In this document: in pieces, positions 37,656 through 45,682 of the stretch
Layout: each line of letters opens with the position of its first letter
Numbering within the stretch: the stretch's first letter is position 1
NCBI RefSeq assembly: GCF_019139675.1
Contig: NZ_CP077077.1
Span: 5,394,001 to 5,458,000, forward strand
Reading direction: 5' to 3'
DNA from: Pseudomonas maumuensis
Lineage (GTDB): Bacteria > Pseudomonadota > Gammaproteobacteria > Pseudomonadales > Pseudomonadaceae
Length of the DNA stretch: 64,000 nt
The notes under the pieces: model-generated
Databases searched by the model: none
What the model saw: only the letters and a program-made list of their open reading frames with translations
Told to the model about the DNA's origin: nothing
Program-made: the position numbers and the translations under genes

Positions 37656-38693
37656 GTGAACTCACCGCAGCTGCTCGCCGCTGTTTCCGCAGACTTCCCG
37701 TGCGGCGACGACCTCGAATACGATGCCGATTTCCTGCAACTGGAACGCGATGCCCAGGGCCGCCCCGAGCGCGTGATGGGCGATGCCGTGCAAGCAGCCG
37801 AACCGCCGCAGTGGCGCGCCATCGAACAGTCCTGCACCGACCTGCTGCAACGCAGCAAAGACCTGCGCATCACCCACTTCCTGGTCCAGGCCAACCTGGC
37901 CCTGCACGGCCTGCCGGGGCTGGCCGCCAGCCTCGAGTTGATCCGCGACCTGCTCGGCGAATACTGGCTGCACCTGCACCCGCAGCTGGATGCCGCCGAC
38001 GACAACGACCCTACCGTACGCATCAACGCCCTGGCCGGCCTTACCTGCGACACCAACATCGGCCTGCTGCGCGACGCAGTGCTGGTGCGCTCCCGGGCGT
38101 TCGGCCCGGTGACCCTGCGCGCCGCCCTGCATGCCGCCGGTGTGCAGCACTTCGCCAGCGAACAGCTGAGCGCCGAGGAACTGGCCGCCGCCCTGCGCGA
38201 TGCCGACCCCGAGCAGCTCGAACAGTGCCGCCAGGCGCTGCAACTGGCCCGCGACGCCCTTGACGTCATCGAGAGCCGGGTCAATGACCAGGTCGGCTCG
38301 TCCAGCGGCGTCGATCTGTCGGCGTTGCGCCAGCCGCTGCGTCAGGTCCAGCAGGTGCTGGCCGACTACAGCCCGGAAGGCGCAGCGCCGCCTTCGAGCA
38401 GCAGCGAAGAGCAACCCGCCAGCAGCAGCCATGACGACCGGCAACCCGTTGCCAGCGCCGCCGCACCCCGCCCGACGGCGCGGCCCGGCGAAGTGAACAG
38501 CCGCGACGACGTGCTGCAGAGCCTCGAACGCCTGCTCCAGTACTACGCCCGCCACGAGCCCTCGAGCCCGTTGCCGGTGCTGCTACGCCGGGCGAAGAAC
38601 CTGGTCAACGCCGATTTCGCGACCATCGTCCGCGACCTGATCCCCGAGGGTCTGTCGCAATTCGAGAACCTGCGCGGCCCCGAAGGCGACTGA
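37656..38693 (+). CDS. tssA: TssA (ImpA N-domain) cap/baseplate protein
   Basis: A 345-residue TssA that helps start and complete sheath polymerisation. The N-terminal ImpA domain reads SADFPCGDDLEYDADFLQLE, then DLLGEYWLHLHPQLDAADDN. A low-complexity, serine/proline-rich linker lies at about 245-285. The C-terminal domain starts near NSRDDVLQSLERLLQYYARH and continues PVLLRRAKNLVNADFATIVR, the short TssA1-type tail. It begins at GTG 37656 with GGAG about 11 bases upstream. A six-codon ATG frame (37639-37659) overlaps the start. Confidence 0.93.
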   Translation: MNSPQLLAAVSADFPCGDDLEYDADFLQLERDAQGRPERVMGDAVQAAEPPQWRAIEQSCTDLLQRSKDLRITHFLVQANLALHGLPGLAASLELIRDLLGEYWLHLHPQLDAADDNDPTVRINALAGLTCDTNIGLLRDAVLVRSRAFGPVTLRAALHAAGVQHFASEQLSAEELAAALRDADPEQLEQCRQALQLARDALDVIESRVNDQVGSSSGVDLSALRQPLRQVQQVLADYSPEGAAPPSSSSEEQPASSSHDDRQPVASAAAPRPTARPGEVNSRDDVLQSLERLLQYYARHEPSSPLPVLLRRAKNLVNADFATIVRDLIPEGLSQFENLRGPEGD

Positions 38694-38765
38694 CGCCTCG
38701 ACACCGCATCAACACCGACGCCCGCAACAAGCAACGCCGCCGTACCGGCGACCAGGAGGAACAAC

Positions 38766-39281
38766 GTGGCGAAAGACAGCTCCCAGAAGTTCATCGCGCG
38801 CAACCGTGCGCCGCGGGTGCAGATCGAATATGACGTCGAGCTGTACGGCGCCGAGAAGAAGGTCCAGCTGCCCTTTGTCATGGGCGTGCTCTCGGACCTC
38901 GCTGGCAAGCCCGCCGAGCCACTGCCGGCGGTGGCCGACCGCAAGTTCCTGGAGATCGACGTCGACAACTTCGACTCGCGCCTCAAGGCCATGAAGCCCC
39001 GCGTGGCGTTCAACGTGCCCAACGAGCTGACCGGTGAAGGCAACCTGAGCCTGGACATCACCTTCGAGAGCATGGACGACTTCAGCCCCGCCGCCGTGGC
39101 ACGCAAGGTCGACGCCCTGAACCAGCTGCTCGAAGCCCGCACCCAGCTGGCCAACCTGCTGACCTACATGGACGGCAAGACCGGTGCCGAGGACATCATC
39201 CTCAAGGCCATCAAGGACCCGGCCCTGCTGCAGGCCCTGGCCAGCGCGCCGAAACCCGCCGACACCGAGCCGAAGGCCTGA
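38766..39281 (+). CDS. tssB: TssB contractile sheath small subunit
   Basis: The 171-residue VipA-type sheath protein. It starts at GTG 38766 behind a strong AGGAGGA. QKFIARNRAPRVQIEYDVELYGAEKK, and FDSRLKAMKPRVAFNVPNEL in the middle, are conserved. The C-terminal helices NQLLEARTQLANLLTYMDGK bind TssC. It follows tssA by 72 bases and precedes tssC by 11. Standard member. Confidence 0.97.
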   Translation: MAKDSSQKFIARNRAPRVQIEYDVELYGAEKKVQLPFVMGVLSDLAGKPAEPLPAVADRKFLEIDVDNFDSRLKAMKPRVAFNVPNELTGEGNLSLDITFESMDDFSPAAVARKVDALNQLLEARTQLANLLTYMDGKTGAEDIILKAIKDPALLQALASAPKPADTEPKA

Positions 39282-39292
39282 GGAGACCGACC

Positions 39293-40786
39293 ATGAACGA
39301 TCCGTTGCGCGACAGCCAGGCCCCGCAGGCGGCCACCCAGGACCCGAGCGAGTTCGCCAGCCTCCTGCTGCAGGAGTTCAAGCCCAAGACCGAGCGGGCC
39401 AAGGAAGCCGTCGAGAGCGCCGTGCGCACCCTCGCCGAGCAGGCCCTGGCGCAGACCAGCCTGGTGTCCAACGATGCCATCGGCTCGATCGAGCAGATCA
39501 TCGCCGCCATCGACGCCAAGCTCACCGCCCAGGTCAACCAGATCATCCACCACGATGACTTCCAGAAACTGGAAAGCGCCTGGCGTGGCCTGCACTACCT
39601 GGTCAACAACACCGAGAGCGACGAGCAGCTGAAGATCCGCGTGCTCAACATCTCGAAGAACGACCTGCACAAGACCCTGAAGAAGTTCAAGGGCACCGCC
39701 TGGGACCAGAGCCCGGTGTTCAAGAAGCTCTACGAAGAGGAGTACGGCCAGTTCGGCGGCGAGCCGTATGGCTGCCTGGTGGGCGACTACTACTTCGACC
39801 AGTCGCCGCCCGACGTCGAGCTGCTTGGCGAAGTGTCCAAGGTCTGCGCCTCGATGCACGCACCGTTCATCTCCGCCGCCTCGCCGACGGTCATGGGCAT
39901 GGGCTCGTGGCAGGAGCTGAGCAACCCCCGCGACCTGACCAAGATCTTCACCACCCCGGAATACGCCGGCTGGCGCTCGCTGCGCGAATCGGAAGACTCG
40001 CGCTACATCGGCCTGACCATGCCGCGCTTCCTGGCGCGCCTGCCCTACGGCGCCAAGACCGACCCGGTGGAGGCCTTCGCCTTCGAGGAAGACACCGACG
40101 GCGCCGACAGCAGCAAGTACACCTGGGCCAACGCCGCCTACGCCATGGCGGTGAACATCAACCGCTCGTTCAAGCACTACGGCTGGTGCTCGCGCATCCG
40201 CGGCGTGGAGTCGGGCGGCGAAGTCGAAGGCCTGCCGGCACACACCTTCCCCACCGACGACGGTGGCGTGGACATGAAGTGCCCGACCGAGATCGCCATT
40301 TCCGACCGCCGCGAGGCGGAGCTGGCCAAGAACGGTTTCATGCCGCTGCTGCACAAGAAGAACACCGACTTCGCCGCCTTCATCGGCGCGCAGTCGCTGC
40401 AGAAACCGGCCGAGTACGACGACCCGGACGCCACCGCCAACGCCAACCTGGCCGCGCGCCTGCCGTACCTGTTCGCCACCTGCCGCTTCGCCCATTACCT
40501 GAAGTGCATCGTTCGCGACAAGATCGGCTCGTTCAAGGAAAAGGACGAGATGCAGCGCTGGCTGCAGGACTGGATCCTCAACTACGTCGACGGCGACCCG
40601 GCGCACTCCACCGAGACCACCAAGGCCCAGCACCCGCTGGCGGCCGCCGAAGTGGTGGTCGAGGAAGTCGAAGGCAACCCGGGTTACTACAACTCGCGCT
40701 TCTACCTGCGCCCGCACTACCAGCTCGAAGGGCTGACCGTGTCGCTGCGCCTGGTGTCGAAGCTGCCTTCGGCCAAAGGGGCCTGA
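39293..40786 (+). CDS. tssC: TssC contractile sheath large subunit
   Basis: The 497-residue VipB-type sheath protein. Conserved stretches include ESAWRGLHYLVNNTESDEQL, VFKKLYEEEYGQFGGEPYGC, SLRESEDSRYIGLTMPRFL and, at the end, NPGYYNSRFYLRPHYQLEGL. The start has GGAG upstream (AGGAGACCGACC before ATG 39293). A REP element separates its stop from hcp. Standard member. Confidence 0.97.
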   Translation: MNDPLRDSQAPQAATQDPSEFASLLLQEFKPKTERAKEAVESAVRTLAEQALAQTSLVSNDAIGSIEQIIAAIDAKLTAQVNQIIHHDDFQKLESAWRGLHYLVNNTESDEQLKIRVLNISKNDLHKTLKKFKGTAWDQSPVFKKLYEEEYGQFGGEPYGCLVGDYYFDQSPPDVELLGEVSKVCASMHAPFISAASPTVMGMGSWQELSNPRDLTKIFTTPEYAGWRSLRESEDSRYIGLTMPRFLARLPYGAKTDPVEAFAFEEDTDGADSSKYTWANAAYAMAVNINRSFKHYGWCSRIRGVESGGEVEGLPAHTFPTDDGGVDMKCPTEIAISDRREAELAKNGFMPLLHKKNTDFAAFIGAQSLQKPAEYDDPDATANANLAARLPYLFATCRFAHYLKCIVRDKIGSFKEKDEMQRWLQDWILNYVDGDPAHSTETTKAQHPLAAAEVVVEEVEGNPGYYNSRFYLRPHYQLEGLTVSLRLVSKLPSAKGA

Positions 40787-40814
40787 CAGCCCCGAGGGGC
40801 CGCGCCGCGGTCCC

Positions 40815-40857
40815 TGTGGGAGCGGGCTTGCCCGCGAAAGGGCCGCAATGCGGCCCC
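40815..40857. repeat. REP element between tssC and hcp
   Basis: TGTGGGAGCGGGCTTGCCCG is followed by GGGCCGC-AAT-GCGGCCC, the same two-hairpin layout as at 14821. It lies in the 109-base gap upstream of hcp. Such structures can block 3' exonucleases or give partial termination, so they may adjust the ratio of sheath to Hcp mRNA. Confidence 0.85.
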
Positions 40858-40895
40858 CATAGCATCGCCAACCGACCGGAAATCCCGAGGACATC

Positions 40896-41384
40896 ATGGC
40901 TGTAGATATTTTCATCAAGATCGGCGACATCAAGGGCGAGTCCCACGACAAGGCCCACAAGGACGAAATCGACGTGCTCAACTGGAGCTGGGGCATGTCC
41001 CAGTCCGGCAACATGCACCTGGGCAGCGGTGGCGGTTCGGGCAAGGTCAACATCCAGGACCTGTCGATCACCAAGTACATCGACAAGTCCAGCCCCAACC
41101 TGATGGCCCACTGCTCCAGCGGCAAGCACATCGACAAGGTCAAGCTGACCGTGCGCAAGGCCGGTGGTGAAAGCCAGGTCGAGTACCTGATCATCAACCT
41201 CGAAGAGGTGATCATCAGCTCGCTGAGCACCGGCGGTTCGGGCAGCGACGACCGCCTGACCGAGAACGTGACCCTGAACTTCGCCAAGGTCACCGTCGAC
41301 TACCAGCCGCAGAAAGCCGACGGCACCAAGGAAGGCGGCCCGATCAAGTACGGCTGGAACATCCGCTCGAACGTCAAGATCTGA
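40896..41384 (+). CDS. hcp: Hcp tube protein
   Basis: The secreted ring-forming protein that builds the inner tube, 162 residues. It starts MAVDIFIKIGDIKGESHDKA. The family motif INVLNWSWGMSQSG appears here as IDVLNWSWGMSQSG, and the chain ends PIKYGWNIRSNVKI as in H1-type Hcp1. The gene sits between strong RNA hairpins on both sides, which may favour separate accumulation of its message. Hcp also carries small effectors inside its ring, and the downstream amidase is a likely passenger. Confidence 0.97.
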   Translation: MAVDIFIKIGDIKGESHDKAHKDEIDVLNWSWGMSQSGNMHLGSGGGSGKVNIQDLSITKYIDKSSPNLMAHCSSGKHIDKVKLTVRKAGGESQVEYLIINLEEVIISSLSTGGSGSDDRLTENVTLNFAKVTVDYQPQKADGTKEGGPIKYGWNIRSNVKI

Positions 41385-41390
41385 TCGACC

Positions 41391-41424
41391 GCGCCCGTGC
41401 CGCGCCTGGGCGCGGCGCGGGCGC
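41391..41424 (+). terminator. Very strong GC hairpin just after hcp
   Basis: Six bases after the hcp stop, 16 bases (41391-41406) can pair with 41409-41424, with one G-U pair and a tiny apex. There is no T-run, so it is more likely an mRNA-stabilising or attenuating structure than a full terminator. It separates hcp from the amidase gene. Confidence 0.6.
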
Positions 41425-41459
41425 ACCTCCCCACGCGTCACCCGCTCACGGTGAACATC

Positions 41460-41894
41460 ATGGCCAAGCCTTCTTTCATCAACCTGTGGAATGCCTACCC
41501 CAGCGTGTCCTCGCCCTGCGACGGCCCGTGGGACAACCAGTGCGCCATCCGCATGAGCATCGCGCTCAACGGCGAGATGAGCCTCAAGGTCAACAAATCG
41601 ACCTATACCGAACCCAAGTGCGCCCACGAGCATGCCCGTGGCGCCGAATCCCTGGCCAACTGGCTGGAGACACGATTGTTCTACCCGCTGAAGATTGCCG
41701 GTACCGCCCAGGCCCGCGAAGCGCTCAAGGCCAAGACCGGGATCATCTTCTACAGGGACTGCTTCGCCCGCAACGGGCAGAGCCAGGAGAACCGCACGGG
41801 CGACCATATCGACCTGTGGAACCGCGGCCTGACCAAGGGCTTCTCCGACCACAACTACCAGTCCAAGCAGGTCTGGTTCTGGGAGCTCACATGA
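41460..41894 (+). CDS. tae4: T6SS amidase effector, Tae4-like
   Basis: A 144-residue NlpC/P60-like peptidoglycan amidase, predicted to cut the stem-peptide cross-links of rival cells in the periplasm. The catalytic cysteine is Cys28 in [22 protein letters not shown] precedes the histidine motif TGDHIDLWN, with His116 and Asp118. These three motifs together define the Tae4 group. There is no signal peptide, as expected for a T6SS passenger. I chose the ATG at 41460 ([13 protein letters not shown]); an upstream frame start at 41397 has no support. The downstream gene overlaps by four bases and should be its immunity gene. Confidence 0.88.
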   Translation: MAKPSFINLWNAYPSVSSPCDGPWDNQCAIRMSIALNGEMSLKVNKSTYTEPKCAHEHARGAESLANWLETRLFYPLKIAGTAQAREALKAKTGIIFYRDCFARNGQSQENRTGDHIDLWNRGLTKGFSDHNYQSKQVWFWELT

Positions 41895-42301
41895 CCCGCG
41901 CTGCCCTGGCCGGCGCCCTGCTGCTGGCCCTGAGCGCCTGCGCCGACGCCGAACTGCTGAACCAGGCGAACCTGGGCGGGCAGGCCGTGAAGCTGAGCGA
42001 GAACGCCGGCCAGTGTGTGCTCGATCGCGGCGAACAGCGTTTGGCGCTGGACATGCAATGGCCCTGCGGCCTGAGCCCGGACCGCGCCGGCAAGGCCCGG
42101 GTCGAGCAGTTCAATGGCACGCCGATCGTGCTGGTGACCCATGTGCAGCCGCACCCGACGCTCAAGGGCGAATGCCTGAAGACCTCGCGCGCCGTGCGCC
42201 TGACCCAGGCCGGCCTGGAGGCCTCAACCCCGGCGCCGAGCGCCTCGTGCGACACCGGCTTCGAAGACCAGAAAATGTTCACAGGGATGTTCCAGTGGTA
42301 G
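41891..42301 (+). CDS. Putative immunity lipoprotein for the Tae4-like amidase
   Basis: A 136-residue exported protein. A signal peptide ends in the lipobox LLALSAC (Cys17), followed by Ala, which predicts release to the outer membrane. The mature part has four cysteines (in [22 protein letters not shown] and SASCDTG), probably forming disulfides. It is coupled to the amidase by ATGA and overlaps tssE by seven bases. I do not see clear likeness to the classic helical Tai4 proteins, so this may be another immunity family. The role is inferred from position, export and coupling. Confidence 0.68.
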   Translation: MTRAALAGALLLALSACADAELLNQANLGGQAVKLSENAGQCVLDRGEQRLALDMQWPCGLSPDRAGKARVEQFNGTPIVLVTHVQPHPTLKGECLKTSRAVRLTQAGLEASTPAPSASCDTGFEDQKMFTGMFQW

Positions 42302-42810
42302 CCGAAATCGCCACCCGCGACCGCCTGCAGCCTTCGCTGCTGGATCGCCTGACCGACGATGACCCGGGCAACCCACAGGAAGCCCCAGACAAGCGCGTGC
42401 TCAGCCTGCAGCAGCTCAAGGCCTCGGTACTGCGCGATTTGGCCTGGCTGCTCAACACCACGTCGCTGCTCGACGCCAGCGCCACGCTGAACTCCCCGGC
42501 CGGCGCCTCGGTGATCAACTATGGCCTGCCGGCACTGGCCGGCAACAGCGCGTCGAACATCGACCTCAACGCACTCGAACGCATCATCCACCAGGCCATC
42601 GCCACCTATGAGCCGCGCATCCTCGCCCATACCCTGAAAGTACGCGCCCAGGCCGCACCCGGCGAGATGAATGCCAACGCCCTGAGCTTCGAGATCGAAG
42701 GCGACCTTTGGGCCCAGCCGGCGGCCCTGCCGCTGCTACTGCAGACCGACGTCGACCTGGAATCCGGGCACGTGCGCGTGGCCCCTGCCGACCGCCGGAG
42801 GCGCGCATGA
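42295..42810 (+). CDS. tssE: TssE baseplate protein (gp25-like)
   Basis: A 171-residue homologue of phage T4 gp25. [19 protein letters not shown] near the start, [26 protein letters not shown] and the C-terminal [11 protein letters not shown] are family features. The start is the GTG at 42295, with AGGGA eight bases upstream inside the preceding gene; no in-frame ATG is close. It overlaps the immunity gene by seven bases and tssF by four. Confidence 0.93.
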   Translation: MVAEIATRDRLQPSLLDRLTDDDPGNPQEAPDKRVLSLQQLKASVLRDLAWLLNTTSLLDASATLNSPAGASVINYGLPALAGNSASNIDLNALERIIHQAIATYEPRILAHTLKVRAQAAPGEMNANALSFEIEGDLWAQPAALPLLLQTDVDLESGHVRVAPADRRRRA

Positions 42811-44669
42811 ACCCGCGCCTGCTCGAGCTGTACAACCAGGAACTGCAGCACATCCGCGAGGGTGCCGCCGAGTTCGCCAAGGAATACCCGAAGATCGCCG
42901 GGCGCCTGACGCTGTCCGGGATCGAGTGCGCCGACCCTTACGTCGAGCGCCTGCTCGAAGGCTTCGCCTACCTCACCGCGCGGGTGCAACTCAAGCTCGA
43001 CGCCGAGTACCCGACCTTCACCCACAACCTGCTGGAAATCGCCTACCCGCACTACCTGGCGCCGACGCCGTCGATGACCGTGGTGCAACTGCAGACCGAT
43101 CCCGACGAAGGCTCGCTGGCCGCCGGATTCCAGCTACCCCGTGACAGCGTCCTGCGCGCCAATCTCGGGCGCAACTCGCAGACGCCCTGCGAATTTCGCA
43201 GCACCCAGGACGTCACCCTGTGGCCGTTGCAGGTGGCCCGGGCCGAGTACTTCGGCAACCCCGGCGCCGTGCTCGGCCGCCTGGCCGCCAGCGAACCGAA
43301 AGCCCGCGCCGGGCTGCGCCTGACCCTGCGCAGCGGCGCCGAGATTCCGTTCTCCAGCCTGCCGCTGACGCACTTGCCGCTGTACCTCAACGGTGCCGAC
43401 GAAACCCCGTTCCGCCTGTACGAACAACTGTTGGGCAGCGCCTGCGCGGTGTTCGTGCGCCAGCCGGGCGCCGACTGGGTCGAACGCATCCCGCTCGAGG
43501 AGGCCTTGCTGCCCTGTGGCTTCGATGACCGCGAAGCGGCGTTGCCGGTGGTGCCGCAGGCCTTCCAGGGCTATCGCCTGCTGCAGGAGTACTTCGCCCT
43601 GCCCCAGCGCTACCTGTTCGTCGACTTCGCCGGGCTGGAGCGCGCGGTCAAGCGCTGCGACGGCCAGGAGCTGGAGCTGCTGGTACTGTTCGAGCGCATC
43701 GACGCCGCGCTGGAAAGCAGCGTAGGGGCCGCGCAGTTCGTGCCGTTCTGCACCCCGGCGATCAACCTGTTCCCACGCCGGGTGGATCGCCTCCACCTGA
43801 CCGACCGGGTCCACGAGCACCACGTGATCGCCGACCGTACCCGGCCCACCGATTTCGAGATCCACTCGCTGCAGCGCGTCACCGGCCACGGTACCGGGCC
43901 GGACCAGGAATTCCTGCCGTTCTACGCGGTGCGCGACCCGTCGCGCTATGGCCGTGACCAGGCGTACTACCTGGTGCGCCGCGAACCGCGCGTGCTCTCC
44001 AGCGAGCAGCGGCGCAACGGTACGCGCTCCAGCTACATGGGCAGCGAGACCTTCGTCAGCCTGGTCGATGGCAACCAGGCGCCGTACCGCCATGACCTGC
44101 GCCAGCTGGGCATCAGCGCGCTGTGCAGCAACCGCGACCTGCCGCTGTTCATGAATGTCGGCGACGGGCGCAGCGACTTCAGCCTGGCCGACAGCGCGCC
44201 GGTATCCGCCGTGCGCTGCCTGGCCGGCCCCAGCCGACCGAAGGCCAGCCACGCTCACGACAACCGGGCCTGGCGCCTGATCAGCCAGTTGTCGCTGAAC
44301 TACCTGTCGCTGGCCGAGCAAGGCCAGGGCGCAGCCGCCCTGCGCGAGCTGCTGCGCCTGTACGGCGACCAGCAGGACAGCGCCCTGCAGCTGCAGATCG
44401 ATGGCCTGCGCGAAGTCAGCTGCAAACCCTGCACGCGGCGCCTGCCGATGCCCGGGCCGATCGTCTTCGGCCGTGGCCTGGAGATCACCCTGACGTTCGA
44501 CGAGAACGCCTTCCGCGGCACTGGCGTGTTCCTGCTGGGCGCGGTGTTCGAGCGCTTCCTGACCCGCTACGTGTCGATCAACAGCTTCACCGAAACCGTG
44601 CTGCGCACCAGCGAACGTGGCGAGATCATGCGCTGGAAAGCCAAGCCCGGGCGCAGGCCGAACCTGTGA
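42807..44669 (+). CDS. tssF: TssF baseplate protein
   Basis: A 620-residue wedge component. It begins [20 protein letters not shown], followed by [20 protein letters not shown], the family opening. The C-terminal domain includes [20 protein letters not shown] and [20 protein letters not shown], also typical. The correct start is ATG 42807, overlapping the tssE stop by four bases. Standard member. Confidence 0.96.
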   Translation: MNPRLLELYNQELQHIREGAAEFAKEYPKIAGRLTLSGIECADPYVERLLEGFAYLTARVQLKLDAEYPTFTHNLLEIAYPHYLAPTPSMTVVQLQTDPDEGSLAAGFQLPRDSVLRANLGRNSQTPCEFRSTQDVTLWPLQVARAEYFGNPGAVLGRLAASEPKARAGLRLTLRSGAEIPFSSLPLTHLPLYLNGADETPFRLYEQLLGSACAVFVRQPGADWVERIPLEEALLPCGFDDREAALPVVPQAFQGYRLLQEYFALPQRYLFVDFAGLERAVKRCDGQELELLVLFERIDAALESSVGAAQFVPFCTPAINLFPRRVDRLHLTDRVHEHHVIADRTRPTDFEIHSLQRVTGHGTGPDQEFLPFYAVRDPSRYGRDQAYYLVRREPRVLSSEQRRNGTRSSYMGSETFVSLVDGNQAPYRHDLRQLGISALCSNRDLPLFMNVGDGRSDFSLADSAPVSAVRCLAGPSRPKASHAHDNRAWRLISQLSLNYLSLAEQGQGAAALRELLRLYGDQQDSALQLQIDGLREVSCKPCTRRLPMPGPIVFGRGLEITLTFDENAFRGTGVFLLGAVFERFLTRYVSINSFTETVLRTSERGEIMRWKAKPGRRPNL

Positions 44670-45682
44670 ACACGCTACAGGCCATGCAGGCCGAGCCCTG
44701 GGAATACGACTTCTTCCAGGCGCTGCGCCGTCTCGAGGCGGAGAACCCCGAGCTGCCCCGCTTCGGCCACTCGCTGCGCCTGGCCGACGAACCGGTGCGC
44801 CTGGGCCAGCGCCTGGACTGCGGCTTCGCCCCGGCGACGCTGGCCTCGGTCACGGCCAACGACGACCAGCCGGCGCGCCTGGAGCAGTTCTTCTTCGGCC
44901 TCGGCGGCCCCAACGGCCCTCTGCCGTTGCACCTGACCGAGTACATGCGCGAGCGCCAGCGCAACCACACCGACCCGACCAGCAAACGCTTCCTCGATGT
45001 CTTCCACCATCGCCTGCTGAGCCTGTTCTATCGCGCCTGGGCCGAAGCCCGGCCCACCGTCAGCCATGACCGCCCGGGCGACGATTACTGGGCCGCACGC
45101 CTGGCCGCCCTCAGCGGCCGCGGTCAACCGGAGCTGCAAGGCCAGGGGCCGCTGGCCGATACCGCCAAGCTGCACTGGTCCGGCCACCTGGCGGCGCAGA
45201 CCCGCTACCCGGATGGCCTGTGCAGCATCCTGGCCAGCTACTTCGGCGTGCCGGTGAAGCTCGAGGAATACGTCGGCCAGTGGCTGGAACTGCCTGAGCG
45301 CAGCCAGCTCGGCGTGCGCGCCAACCGCCTGGGCGTCGACCTGTGCCTGGGCCGCTACGTCTGGGACCGCCAGCACAAGTTCCGCCTTTGCCTGGGCCCG
45401 CTGACCCTCGACCAGTACCACGCCCTGCTCCCCGGCGGGCAGGCGTTCGTCGAACTGGCCGCGTGGGTCGCCGAGTACCTGGGCCAGGAACTGGACTGGG
45501 ACCTCAACCTCATCCTCGCGCAGGGCCAGGTGCCCGCGCTGCAACTCAATGCCGGCCAACGCCTGGGGTTCGATACCTGGCTCGGCCGGCCGTCGCACGA
45601 TGCCAACGACCTGAAGCTTGCCCGGTACTACGCCGAGCGGCCGGTCAACGCCCCGCCAACAAGGAGTCAGGACCATGGGTGA
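44666..45682 (+). CDS. tssG: TssG baseplate protein
   Basis: The 338-residue partner of TssF. The N-terminus EPWEYDFFQALRRLEAENPE and the segment GLGGPNGPLPLHLTEYMRER are diagnostic, and NRLGVDLCLGRYVWDRQHKF lies in the C-terminal half. Translation starts at GTG 44666 within a GTGA overlap with the tssF stop. Its end overlaps the clpV start by eight bases. Confidence 0.95.
   Translation: MNTLQAMQAEPWEYDFFQALRRLEAENPELPRFGHSLRLADEPVRLGQRLDCGFAPATLASVTANDDQPARLEQFFFGLGGPNGPLPLHLTEYMRERQRNHTDPTSKRFLDVFHHRLLSLFYRAWAEARPTVSHDRPGDDYWAARLAALSGRGQPELQGQGPLADTAKLHWSGHLAAQTRYPDGLCSILASYFGVPVKLEEYVGQWLELPERSQLGVRANRLGVDLCLGRYVWDRQHKFRLCLGPLTLDQYHALLPGGQAFVELAAWVAEYLGQELDWDLNLILAQGQVPALQLNAGQRLGFDTWLGRPSHDANDLKLARYYAERPVNAPPTRSQDHG

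Noticed and set aside
37639..37659. Six-codon frame (MEIDFW) ending on the tssA GTG start
   Set aside because: It could couple translation, but its start is itself part of the ribosome-site region and such short frames occur by chance. No conservation can be judged here.
40896..42810. Search for tagJ between hcp and tssE
   Set aside because: Every frame in this interval is accounted for by hcp, the amidase, the lipoprotein and tssE; nothing resembling TagJ is present.
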